This document shows, one piece after another, positions 1 to 8,649 of a stretch of 64,000 nucleotides of DNA (positions are counted from its first letter, which is position 1; the number at the start of each line of letters is the position of its first letter). Origin of the DNA: Bacteroidales bacterium UBA6828 (GTDB lineage: Bacteria > Bacteroidota > Bacteroidia > Bacteroidales > Paludibacteraceae); contig DKEG01000026.1 in NCBI GenBank assembly GCA_002452095.1, forward strand, positions 1 to 64,000, in the 5' to 3' direction. The notes under the pieces were generated by a model, which was not told the origin of the DNA, did not search any database, and saw nothing but the letters and a program-made list of their open reading frames with translations. The position numbers and the translations under genes were made by a program.

Positions 1-60
1 TAGTTCTTCTAGTTCTTCTAGTTCCTCTAGTTCCTCTAGTTCTTCTAGTTCCTCTAGATT
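1..60. repeat. 9-base tandem array (CTAGTTCYT)
   Basis: Six to seven imperfect copies of a 9-base unit of the form CTAGTTCTT/CTAGTTCCT at the left edge of the window. A related array lies at 21784-21833 next to gmk. It may continue to the left outside the window. Confidence 0.85.
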
Positions 61-67
61 CTCTAGC

Positions 68-106
68 CTCAGGCTGCCGAATTCCTCGGCAGCCTGAGTT
101 TTTTTA
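68..106 (+). terminator. Rho-independent terminator
   Basis: A 13-bp GC-rich inverted repeat (CTCAGGCTGCCGA and its complement) with a short loop is followed by a run of seven T. It would end a plus-strand gene lying to the left of the window. Confidence 0.8.
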
Positions 107-186
107 TCCCCTCCCATCTCCGCTATATCCCATTTCGTTTTATTCAATCCGTCCAATTCGTCCTATCATCCCTATGCCCCTGTGCT

Positions 187-248
187 ACCAACTACGGTAC
201 ATACACGGTAGATACACGGTAGATATACGGTAGATACACGGTAGATAA
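187..248. repeat. 12-base tandem array (ACGGTAGATACA)
   Basis: About five imperfect copies of a 12-base unit close to ACGGTAGATACA. One of many short arrays in the window with a different unit sequence. Confidence 0.85.
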
Positions 249-323
249 TGCTGTTTCTGCTATGCCCTTCGGCGGATAGTGGAGACTGTCTAACAAGTAT
301 AGGCAGCCTCTTATTTTGGTGGT

Positions 324-346
324 AGACGACGCGTCCCGCGTCGTTA
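324..346. repeat. REP-like palindrome, identical copy in mod
   Basis: A 19-bp near-perfect palindrome (ACGACGCG, TCC centre, CGCGTCGT) at 326-344. It lies in a 23-base segment that is identical, in reverse complement, to part of the coding sequence of the methyltransferase gene around 48472-48494. Confidence 0.75.
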
Positions 347-392
347 TGCGCCACAGGCGCACTGAGTACCATAGCGAAAGCACATCCTCGTG

Positions 393-532
393 CCTTGAGC
401 AGAACTCCTTATCGTCCCGCATCATTATCGGCTTTGCCGAACTGCATATACGTTTCATTATGTCTTTGGGATGGCATTTAGAGGCTATTTTGAGGACTTT
501 TGTATTATTTCCCCGTTTTTGATGCGGTTGCC
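393..532. repeat. Dispersed repeat, copy 1 (GCAGAACTCC...GATGCGG)
   Basis: This segment resembles 29586-29745. Shared blocks include GCAGAACTCC, CCCGCATC, TATACGTTTCA, TATGTCTTT, GTATTATTT and TTTTTGATGCGGTTGCCCTG. CCGCATC and GATGCGG are complementary, so the element could fold with these arms about 100 bases apart. Both copies lie a few hundred bases upstream of a surface-protein gene. Function unknown. Confidence 0.65.
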
Positions 533-707
533 CTGATTTACGGAGACCTAAAATGTGTGTTGCCGGTAAAAAAACAATGGCTCCATATATATGTCTCATT
601 ATATGTTCCCTTAAAAGCGTAATAGTGTATAATTCATATTGTATATTCAATTTCACCCCCCCCGAAGCACAAAACTTAAAATTTATTTGGCAAATCTTGC
701 TTTTTTT

Positions 708-738
708 TTGTATTATTACTTATTTTGTAGTATCTTTG
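708..738 (+). promoter_or_regulatory. Bacteroidota-type promoter for surface operon
   Basis: TTG at 708-710, then 20 bases, then TATCTTTG at 731-738 fit the Bacteroidota -33/-7 consensus. A second TATCTTTG at 769-776 lacks a matching upstream box. Either could serve the operon starting at 818. Confidence 0.6.
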
Positions 739-817
739 CGCAACTTTTTCGCGTGTATAAGTTTTTTTATCTTTGTAGATTGTGTTGTGTTGCGTTGCTA
801 AATGACCCCATGTTTTT

Positions 818-1744
818 ATGAATAGTAGATATTTGATTGTATTTTTGTTGTTAGGCGGAGTGGTTTATGGGTTTACTACTATGGTTGGCGGAATGTTGTG
901 GGTAGAGCAAGATCCTGTATCGGCATATTCGTCGCTGGTAGAGTGGTCGCAGGTGCCTGCTGTAGAAACGCCCTCCCGTAGAGGCGGTTCGTCGTTTCCG
1001 GTACCGGTGTCGTCCCGCACTGCATCGTTGTTCCGCCATCCCGCAGTATATAGCGTGCCGATGCCGCAAGGCTATGCGTCGGCTAATCGTCCTGTGTATG
1101 CTGCGGCTTCGTCGGCTTATCCCGTTGCCCGTGGCTTGCACCTTACCTCTTCTGCAACCTTGCAGTCCTACGGCGGTGGTATGGAGAACGTGGCATATTC
1201 CTCTGCGGGAAAACATAGTGCTATCTCCTCCGCCTATTCGCTTTCGGGTAACTCAGTGCGCACCCCTGTAAGCACCCCCGTGAGCCTGTCCCTCTCTCCT
1301 GTTGTTTCTTCTTCTATGTCTGCTGCAGCCCGTTCATCGTATGCCTTTGCTGCTTTCTCAGCCGCTATGCCCTACACTTCTTCGCAGCAGCAATCAGCCC
1401 CCCGCCGCAACGGTGCCCGTAGAACTCCCGGAACTATCGGGACAACCTTGGATAACTGGATTCAGGGGTTGGAACACTCCGGTAGTTATTGGTATGGTGA
1501 AGAAGATGGTGTCTGGTATTTCTATGAGAATGAATTGAAGGCTTTGTACGAAAGTGCTGTAGCCAATGGCGATTTGCCTATTGGTACCACATGGGAGCAG
1601 TTCTTGAAATGGTTTGCCGGTCAGTCGTCTAAATATCAGTTCTATAATGCCCCGTTGCCGGACGGCATAGGGGTGTTGTGTTTGTTCGCCCTTCTGTATG
1701 CGGGAGTTCAGTTGCTTGAATATCATAAACGTGTTGTAAGTTAA
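818..1744 (+). CDS. Ser/Ala-rich protein with N- and C-terminal membrane segments
   Basis: A 308-residue protein of unknown function. Residues about 4-28 form a hydrophobic signal or anchor. Residues about 40-195 are low-complexity and rich in Ser, Ala, Pro, Val and Tyr. A folded-looking part rich in Trp and Tyr follows (about 205-275). The end is a PLPDG motif, a hydrophobic segment and a short basic tail. This tripartite end resembles C-terminal sorting signals of the PEP-CTERM/PID-CTERM kind, which is an inference from layout alone; a plain tail anchor is the alternative. The gene starts a tight three-gene run with 17 bases to the next gene, so it may be a membrane partner of the secreted proteins downstream. 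Confidence 0.7.
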   Translation: MNSRYLIVFLLLGGVVYGFTTMVGGMLWVEQDPVSAYSSLVEWSQVPAVETPSRRGGSSFPVPVSSRTASLFRHPAVYSVPMPQGYASANRPVYAAASSAYPVARGLHLTSSATLQSYGGGMENVAYSSAGKHSAISSAYSLSGNSVRTPVSTPVSLSLSPVVSSSMSAAARSSYAFAAFSAAMPYTSSQQQSAPRRNGARRTPGTIGTTLDNWIQGLEHSGSYWYGEEDGVWYFYENELKALYESAVANGDLPIGTTWEQFLKWFAGQSSKYQFYNAPLPDGIGVLCLFALLYAGVQLLEYHKRVVS

Positions 1745-1761
1745 GATAAAGTGTTTTTGTT

Positions 1762-3636
1762 ATGAAAAAGATATTGTCTTTTTGTGTCGCTCTTGTTTGT
1801 GTATCTGCTGTATGTACGGCAAATAAGCCGACTGGCTTGACTTGTGAGGACGCTATTCCCGTGGATACTTCTTATACCGGTACTATTGAGGCTTCCGGTA
1901 CATATTATTATTCGGCATATACATATGATTTGCCGCTTACATGCCGTTTCTATCCTACGACGGATGTTAAGGTGCAACCCTATGTGGACGTAGATTTCTC
2001 TTGCGTGAATGGGCAGTATGACGACCCGAATATCGTAGAAATGTTGGATGAAACTTCGGGCTGGGGAATACAGATGCCTATCCGTTTTACGTTTGACCCA
2101 AAAGAGGACGAGAATGGTAAGACCTATTATGCCTTGACAATTACCGAGTTCTATCGTGAGCAGATGTCTAATTTTGGTATTACCTACAACGTGCAGGCAT
2201 TCATCAAATTGGTCTCTGAAAACGCAGGTACCGTAACGCTCAAACCCGATACTACTTTCCAATCGTGTATCAACAATTCGCATTGGGTTAATCTGCCGGA
2301 TACGCTTCCTTCAGGGGCTGCTTATGGCGATCGTATATATGCTATGCCTTTTGCCGACTGGGTAAACGACTCCATTCGTTTCCGTTGGACGGGTACTACC
2401 TCGTCGGTACGTATTTGGTTGGGTACCAAGTGCGATTTTGAGCCGCAGAGTGATGGCGATAATCCTGCTTTGGACTACCTGAGTCTGTATCCTAATGAGG
2501 GAGACAACGATAGTATCATCGAGTTGGATAAAGCCATGCTCCAGATGTATCTGTCTTTCTTGCATGAGGTAGGAGAGACCAACGAGGGTATTTTCTATGC
2601 ACGGGTGATTTCTGCCGAGAATGCAAGTGTTATTGTAGACCGCAAACCAATGTCAGAGACTATGGCAAAGGCGAAATTGTTGGAATACGATAAGCCGGTG
2701 GATGTCTTGGCGGATGATACCGAGCAACTCTATTATTTTCCTAAGAAATGGGCGAACCGGCGCAATCTGTTGTTTACTGCAACTCCAGATGCGAAGATTG
2801 CTGCCTATCTGGGCAAAGAGGCTGCTTTTGCTGCTGACATTGCTGCCCCGCAATGTATAGGCAAGTATGTGTTCCATACCGCCGAGGACGGCAATGCGGA
2901 ACTCGGCTGGTCTAAAACCGAATTGCAACCGATCTATAATCAGATTGCCGACATCGAGGACTATATCTACGTGCGCTTCGAGTCTGACAAAGATGTGTCT
3001 CTTACTCCTACACGGTGGAACATTAGTTCTTGCTTGGAAAAAAGCAAAGAGATATTGCTCACCGATAGTTGTCGTTTGCCCAAAGAAAGTTCGCTTACAC
3101 CTTGGCGTATCCGCTATGCTCAATGGAGTGAACAGGATATGCAACTCTATTGGAAAGGGTGGTCAAATTTGAGATTGTATATTTCGGATACTTGTTCGTA
3201 TAGTCTGACGCCTACCAACAAACACGTACTGAAATATGCATTGATACCCATTCACACGGATGGCACAAGCGATACGCTCACTATCACCAAAGAGGAGATG
3301 GCGGACTGGGCGGAAAAAGTAGATACCGAGGGCTATTTGTACCTGCGCTTTGCCAATACGCAATACGGCGACCTGTTTGTTATGCCCCAACCGGTATCGC
3401 CTACCGATCCTACAGCCGTCGTAAATACGGCGGATACTGATTGGCAAGTGCAATATGTTGCTGGTTCTGTATTCGTAACAACCACCACTGCACAGACCTT
3501 TACCCTCTATTCAGCCTTGGGCAATATCCTGTGCCGTTGGACACAACCAGCCAACTCCACAATAGAAATGCCCCTCTCTACAGCAGGAGTATATGTTCTC
3601 CAAAGCACCGACAATACAATGTTAATACGGAAATAA
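1762..3636 (+). CDS. Secreted surface protein with T9SS-like C-terminal domain
   Basis: A 624-residue protein. Residues 1-20 form a signal peptide ending near CTANK. The body has no catalytic motif I recognise; it is beta-rich, with repeated blocks of the form DxCxLPxxS and YxxRF/YLRF. The last 70 residues have the pattern of a T9SS type A sorting domain: a TLYSALGN-like strand, a spacer, then AGVYVLQS and a short basic end. It is therefore predicted to be exported and attached to, or released from, the cell surface. Only one base separates its stop from the next start, so the two are very probably co-translated. Ligand unknown. Confidence 0.75.
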   Translation: MKKILSFCVALVCVSAVCTANKPTGLTCEDAIPVDTSYTGTIEASGTYYYSAYTYDLPLTCRFYPTTDVKVQPYVDVDFSCVNGQYDDPNIVEMLDETSGWGIQMPIRFTFDPKEDENGKTYYALTITEFYREQMSNFGITYNVQAFIKLVSENAGTVTLKPDTTFQSCINNSHWVNLPDTLPSGAAYGDRIYAMPFADWVNDSIRFRWTGTTSSVRIWLGTKCDFEPQSDGDNPALDYLSLYPNEGDNDSIIELDKAMLQMYLSFLHEVGETNEGIFYARVISAENASVIVDRKPMSETMAKAKLLEYDKPVDVLADDTEQLYYFPKKWANRRNLLFTATPDAKIAAYLGKEAAFAADIAAPQCIGKYVFHTAEDGNAELGWSKTELQPIYNQIADIEDYIYVRFESDKDVSLTPTRWNISSCLEKSKEILLTDSCRLPKESSLTPWRIRYAQWSEQDMQLYWKGWSNLRLYISDTCSYSLTPTNKHVLKYALIPIHTDGTSDTLTITKEEMADWAEKVDTEGYLYLRFANTQYGDLFVMPQPVSPTDPTAVVNTADTDWQVQYVAGSVFVTTTTAQTFTLYSALGNILCRWTQPANSTIEMPLSTAGVYVLQSTDNTMLIRK

Positions 3637-3637
3637 T

Positions 3638-6600
3638 ATGAAAATATTGGTACAAGAATATAGGTTTCTAATCAGTATAATATGCCTAACTATTTTCTGT
3701 GGAATGTCCCCTATTAAGGCTGGAACATTTTATGGGAAGGCTGTAGTAATGTCTCAACCTGATCGTGCTGGGTATGTATATGTTTCAAAAACAAGTGCAG
3801 AAGATGCCGAGGAGAAAATTACTACTAATTTGAAAACTGTCGATAGTTCCACGCCATCTAAATATGTTGCTGTGTGGAAAAAAGATGCTGATTTAAAAGT
3901 CTATTTTACTTGTAAATCTCAGTATGGATATGTTTTTACAAAATGGACATGCGAAGTTCCCCAATTTGTTTCTACAGAGTTAACCACTCAAACAACGGTT
4001 ACATGTCAAAGTAAAGACAAAAATAATCCCACCGATATGGGTACGTACTATGCTAATTTTGTGGCATCTACGGTGGATAAGGTGCTATCTAAAACCGATG
4101 TGGCTGTCAGTGGCGATCCGTATGGTGTAAGCAACGAGGGGCTGGTTGTCTTTTCTGTAAGCAATGCGGATGAAATAGAAGATTTTACCTGTACTATATC
4201 GGGAGAAGGCTTTGCCTTTGCCAATGGTTCGTATGAAAATAGTGCTACCTATGCTAACGGGCAAATTACGATTCGCTACAAATATACAGCAGACAACGAG
4301 TCAGGTACTCATAATGGTACTATCACTTTGATCTCAAAGGGGTATGACGATGGCAAAACCTATTCTTCTTTGTCGGCGCAGATAATCGCAACGGTGGACT
4401 TAACACCCTCTTTTACAGTTGCAAATTATAATTATAATGCAGATTATGAGGTGTTTGTTGGGTCTCCTATACAGAACAAGACCGGTGCTTTGTCCCCCAC
4501 TCCCATCAATAAAACAGCAGAGGCACAAGCAGCAAAAGGTAACAAGAACGGAACTGTTTGGACTGTTTGGTTGACAGATGATGCCAATAGTGCATTTACT
4601 ATAGTAGGAACAGCGGATGCGAATGGCAAATATCACCCCGCAGGTGGCAATGCCACGGTTACGCTCTTGCCGCAGAAAGCGGGAGACTATTCAGCCAACT
4701 TACATATTCAATGTACGTATTATGATAAAAAAGGAGCGGCATCTACATCTCAAGAACAAACAATCAAACTTTCTGCCACTGCTACATTAAGTCAGCAATC
4801 CAAACTCACATTTAATAATACGGACGGATATGCACATACTTTTGTCGATACCTATTGTGCTGAGAAAGTCGAAGATATTATTCCGCTGAAAGTGGAGAAT
4901 GTTTCGGATTTGGTGTGCTCCATAGAGGGGAATATGGATAAGGTATTTGCCTATAGTTTGGGTGACGGTCAGGTTGTTGTGAGCATACTGTCTTCAATTC
5001 CCGGAAACTACACGGCAACGCTTGTCGTTAAAGGTAAGAATAGCCTTTCCGGACACGAAACAGAAGAGACATCCGTTACTATGTGGGTGTCAGGTAAAGT
5101 CCTGCTTCGCACACCGCAACTGACAGCATTATCGGGGCACTCGCAAGTTACCTTGCAATGGCAACCCGTTGCCGGTGCAACAGGCTATGTTATCAAAACG
5201 GGTGATAACGTGTTAGCCACTTTACCTGCAACTGCCACAGAGTATGTGCATATGGGTCTCTCTGTAGGGCAGAATATATCTTATACGCTTACGGCGGTTT
5301 ATTCTCCCGACGAGCAGTTTAATACCTCTGCAACCGTTACGGCAACCACGGGTGTCATTACCGCAGGGAGTGCAGCGCATACCGGTTTGCAGACGGGTAC
5401 CGATCATCCTACAAACAATACTTTCCCCTACCAAGTGTTGCGTGACATAGACCTGTCCTCCGCCTTCGGAGATGGCAAAGCCGCTTGTGATCTGCTCTAC
5501 ATCTTTGGAGTTACTACCAATACGGATGATAAGACTGCAAAGGTGAATGGTATAACGTATCATGTCATCACCCTGCCTTCTTCAACTGCCGCTTCAAATG
5601 CCAAGACCCCCTGCTACATCTATCAAAAGAATGGAGACAATTATCGCTACAAGGAGACTATAGAGAATATGAATGTCCCCTCCAAACCGTCTCAGTTCAA
5701 TATCTCCGCCAACGGGCAAAAGTTGTATTTTACAGGCTACTGCCCTGTGGCTACCTGCGGCAGTACCGGTGATGAGGATGGTATTATTTTTGTATCGGGA
5801 GGTAAAAACGCAAAAATAGATTTATATTTGGATGATTTGCAGTTGTATGCCCGAATGAAAAGAAAAGACGGTCACTCCGGCAATGCAGATACGGCTTCAA
5901 TTTCATTAGGTACTACGATGTATGTAAAGGGTAGTGGATCAGTTATGACCTTTCGGAGTTCGTCCACCTCGTCTTCCTTGCCATTTGTTCCAACTATACA
6001 CGTGCGTGGTGATAATACCCTTAAAAGTACACAGGGAACGGTTGTTTATTTGGATGCAGTAATCAAAAAACTGACGGCAGGGCAATACTCTTCCCCATTG
6101 CAGGTTCAGGTTACTGACAAAGACCAGTGTACTACGTTGAATATAGATGATGTCTGGTTCCGAACAGAAGCAACAGGGACTGAAAGAGTGAATGGTCAGT
6201 TGCATCTGCAGCAGTATGCTCAGAATGCCCCATCCATTGATATAGGAAATGATAAGACTGTTTTGAATCTTAATGGCGGACAGATATATTTGCAGAACGC
6301 CATACCTATATCGTCACAGTATAAATCGGCTTTCGCTGTCTCTTATCGTGTGTATCAACAACAAGTAAAATTTTTAGTAACTGTTACCGCATCAATGTAT
6401 GGTGTAGGTAATGATCAAGCGGGGGGAACAATTAATTTCAATGACGGTACTATTCATTGTGTCCCGCTGAATCCGAATGCCATTAAGAATTACATTTCGT
6501 ATTATCGTGATCTGACTTCTATGAAATGTCCGAAGAATACGAAAATTAATGGTGGAACGTTTGATTGTAAAGTGTGGGCGTGCGAATCTGCGGCATCTCT

Positions 6601-8188
6601 GGGAGGTTCACCAACTAACCAATATGGTGATTCATTGAATACAATCGGCTTTTCGGTCGAAGACATCTCGCAGCCATATCACTTGCTGGCAAACCCCGTC
6701 GTGTTCCCCGATAAGTATAAATACAAAGGTAGTACATTGGTACAATACTACCAAAATCATACACCTTATGGACAGAATAGTATTACTCCAAACGAACACG
6801 ACTCGGTGTACTATATGTTGCCAAGTGATGAGGTTGTACGAGATGTAAATTTGCAACCTTGGGGAATTTGTATTCCTGCTTTGCAGGCAGGTGCCAGTGG
6901 CTATAAACAATCATTGGGTGGTGATATTACCATTCCGGCAGATGCGAATACAAGAGTATCGAGATTGTTGTATGGCTCAATAGATCAATTCTTAATAGAT
7001 GCTTTTGACGGATATAAAAGTCCGGAACTAAATGCGACTATTGATATGGAAGATAAAGATAAACACAAACAAATTCTCAATACATCAGATTATTCTATAG
7101 AGGATAAAATCTATATGATGTTGCCGGTTGTAGCAGATCAATGGCGTATGTTTGTTCCTCCATTTGATGTTAGCAAGGTTTCAATTATAGAAGCATATCC
7201 GGAAGACTCCGTCAAGAAATATAACATCAGCCTTGACGAAGCACACAAGATACAGGCACAACGTACAATCGATTTGTTGTATTATTGCTGCGAGGGAATT
7301 GTTATGAACCATTCACAAGCCGATTTTGAAATGTTCAAAAACTTGTGGATATATCATACAAAGAAGACCTATGGTTATACCCCAAAAGTGGTGGAATTAC
7401 AACATGCAACAGATGATAATTGGTTTGATGCTAACTACTATCTGTATCATTCTTCCGGAACGTGGCAATTTGACGGAACGAATTTTACTACCGACTGGCA
7501 GCCTGCCGAAACAGAGAATAAGGATTTCGGAGGTACAACGCACCCTGTGGTGATGAAGCAGGGCGAGATCTATGCTTTTGATTTCCCTTATAAGTTGGGG
7601 CATAATCCTAATGAAGAGTGGGATTATTGGACTGGAAAGTATTTATTGCTTGAGGGGTATGGTCCTCAAACATTGCATGGGAAAGACTATTCTGCAACAA
7701 TAACGGAAGATTATACCGTTCCGGGATCTGCTTCTCTGCGTGGAAATGCTACATTTGCGGATATGAGTGTACAGAAAAGCAATGTCTACCACCTGACAAC
7801 TACTGATGAATATAATAGGAATAAGTATATATGTAGTGCAGAGCCGTGCACATTAGAACCGGCAGAAGGATTCTTGTTGGCAAACATACCTTCTTCCAAA
7901 TTACCTGCACGTGCTATTGCTATCAATACAGGTGTGGTAACTTACGACACCGAAGCCAATTCAACCACCGGTGTACCGACTATTTCCGGTGGACGGACGC
8001 TGATTGTGAATAGTGTGGACGGCGGGGTAATGGTTATCCCTGTAGTGCCGCAGCAGGTGGGTATCTATAGTTCGGCAGGGCAGTTGGTTGCCTCCGGGTA
8101 TATGACCGGCGAGACCACTTTCTCCCTCCCCGCAGGCATCTATATGGTGCGTGGCGAGCAGGAGACTGCCAAGGTGATAGTCCGTTAG
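3638..8188 (+). CDS. Large T9SS-type secreted surface protein with FN3-like module
   Basis: A 1516-residue protein. A signal peptide covers about residues 1-29. The N-terminal segment (GYVYVSKTS... EDAEEK) resembles the small InlB-B-like repeats common in Bacteroidota. Three Ig-like stretches follow to about residue 485, then a fibronectin III-like module (about 488-585; LQWQPVAGATGYVI). The long central part contains repeated glycine and NGGxI turns suggestive of a beta-helix or pectate-lyase-like fold. The last 70 residues are a typical T9SS type A domain (VGIYSSAGQLVAS... LPAGIYMVRG). Last gene of the 818-8188 operon. The coding sequence is visibly more AT-rich than the 10-18 kb genes. Probably an adhesin or matrix protein; no enzyme motif seen. 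Confidence 0.8.
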   Translation: MKILVQEYRFLISIICLTIFCGMSPIKAGTFYGKAVVMSQPDRAGYVYVSKTSAEDAEEKITTNLKTVDSSTPSKYVAVWKKDADLKVYFTCKSQYGYVFTKWTCEVPQFVSTELTTQTTVTCQSKDKNNPTDMGTYYANFVASTVDKVLSKTDVAVSGDPYGVSNEGLVVFSVSNADEIEDFTCTISGEGFAFANGSYENSATYANGQITIRYKYTADNESGTHNGTITLISKGYDDGKTYSSLSAQIIATVDLTPSFTVANYNYNADYEVFVGSPIQNKTGALSPTPINKTAEAQAAKGNKNGTVWTVWLTDDANSAFTIVGTADANGKYHPAGGNATVTLLPQKAGDYSANLHIQCTYYDKKGAASTSQEQTIKLSATATLSQQSKLTFNNTDGYAHTFVDTYCAEKVEDIIPLKVENVSDLVCSIEGNMDKVFAYSLGDGQVVVSILSSIPGNYTATLVVKGKNSLSGHETEETSVTMWVSGKVLLRTPQLTALSGHSQVTLQWQPVAGATGYVIKTGDNVLATLPATATEYVHMGLSVGQNISYTLTAVYSPDEQFNTSATVTATTGVITAGSAAHTGLQTGTDHPTNNTFPYQVLRDIDLSSAFGDGKAACDLLYIFGVTTNTDDKTAKVNGITYHVITLPSSTAASNAKTPCYIYQKNGDNYRYKETIENMNVPSKPSQFNISANGQKLYFTGYCPVATCGSTGDEDGIIFVSGGKNAKIDLYLDDLQLYARMKRKDGHSGNADTASISLGTTMYVKGSGSVMTFRSSSTSSSLPFVPTIHVRGDNTLKSTQGTVVYLDAVIKKLTAGQYSSPLQVQVTDKDQCTTLNIDDVWFRTEATGTERVNGQLHLQQYAQNAPSIDIGNDKTVLNLNGGQIYLQNAIPISSQYKSAFAVSYRVYQQQVKFLVTVTASMYGVGNDQAGGTINFNDGTIHCVPLNPNAIKNYISYYRDLTSMKCPKNTKINGGTFDCKVWACESAASLGGSPTNQYGDSLNTIGFSVEDISQPYHLLANPVVFPDKYKYKGSTLVQYYQNHTPYGQNSITPNEHDSVYYMLPSDEVVRDVNLQPWGICIPALQAGASGYKQSLGGDITIPADANTRVSRLLYGSIDQFLIDAFDGYKSPELNATIDMEDKDKHKQILNTSDYSIEDKIYMMLPVVADQWRMFVPPFDVSKVSIIEAYPEDSVKKYNISLDEAHKIQAQRTIDLLYYCCEGIVMNHSQADFEMFKNLWIYHTKKTYGYTPKVVELQHATDDNWFDANYYLYHSSGTWQFDGTNFTTDWQPAETENKDFGGTTHPVVMKQGEIYAFDFPYKLGHNPNEEWDYWTGKYLLLEGYGPQTLHGKDYSATITEDYTVPGSASLRGNATFADMSVQKSNVYHLTTTDEYNRNKYICSAEPCTLEPAEGFLLANIPSSKLPARAIAINTGVVTYDTEANSTTGVPTISGGRTLIVNSVDGGVMVIPVVPQQVGIYSSAGQLVASGYMTGETTFSLPAGIYMVRGEQETAKVIVR

Positions 8189-8199
8189 TCTGCCAATCT

Positions 8200-8235
8200 A
8201 TCACCTCTCTGCATTGGGATAATATGCAGAGAGGT
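8200..8235 (+). terminator. Stem-loop after the first surface operon
   Basis: A 12-bp inverted repeat (ACCTCTCTGCAT and its complement) lies just after the stop at 8188. There is no T run, so it may be a weak terminator or a 3' protective hairpin. Confidence 0.5.
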
Positions 8236-8649
8236 ACATCGGTGCGCTGTGGCACAAAACTCCTCCGCACACCAAGCGACCTTTGACATATTGATTTACC
8301 GTTTGTATGCGGTCTCCGTTGTGTTTTCCATTAATGCCCGTTTTTATATTCTCCATTAATGCCCGTTAAAGAATCATTAAAAGACAACGTTAATTATCGT
8401 GTAATTAGACGTTAATTTTCTTGGAACATATAATGAGCCATATAATTGAGCCATGAATTAATTCTTTCACCCAATACGGTCAAATATGAATCAAATGCTG
8501 TTCGTGGAGGGAAATTAATGGTTAATTAACGTCAATTAATGGAGCCCATAAAAAATACTGGGTGCAATTAGTGGAGACAGAAAAGCAAAGCGGTAATTCA
8601 ATAGATTGGGTTATCGCTTTTTTTGAGTCTGTATATCTGTAACAATTAT
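8236..8649. other. AT-rich gene-free stretch with TTAATT repeats
   Basis: About 410 bases without a gene. TCCATTAATGCCCGTT occurs twice (8328-8343 and 8352-8367). TAATTAGACGTTAATT at 8402-8417 recurs at 48184-48199, and TTAATTAACGTCAATTAATGG lies near 8521. I see no clear promoter consensus before the gene at 8650. Confidence 0.6.

Larger units (their letters stand above)
107..817. other. Gene-free stretch with repeats and promoters
   Basis: About 700 bases without a convincing gene. It holds a 12-base tandem array, a 23-base palindromic repeat shared with the mod gene, a diverged repeat shared with 29586-29745, and promoter-like sequence before the gene at 818. Short open frames here (for example 316-522) run through the repeats and are not conserved in frame in the second repeat copy. 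Confidence 0.6.

Noticed and set aside
192..656. 154-residue minus-strand open frame over the dispersed repeat
   Set aside because: Part of it (MKRICSSAK...) has a parallel in the second repeat copy, but substitutions fall at all codon positions and no start is shared, so coding selection is not supported.
8623..8649. Upstream TTG start for the 556-residue protein
   Set aside because: It would put nine polar residues before a clean signal peptide that begins at ATG 8650.
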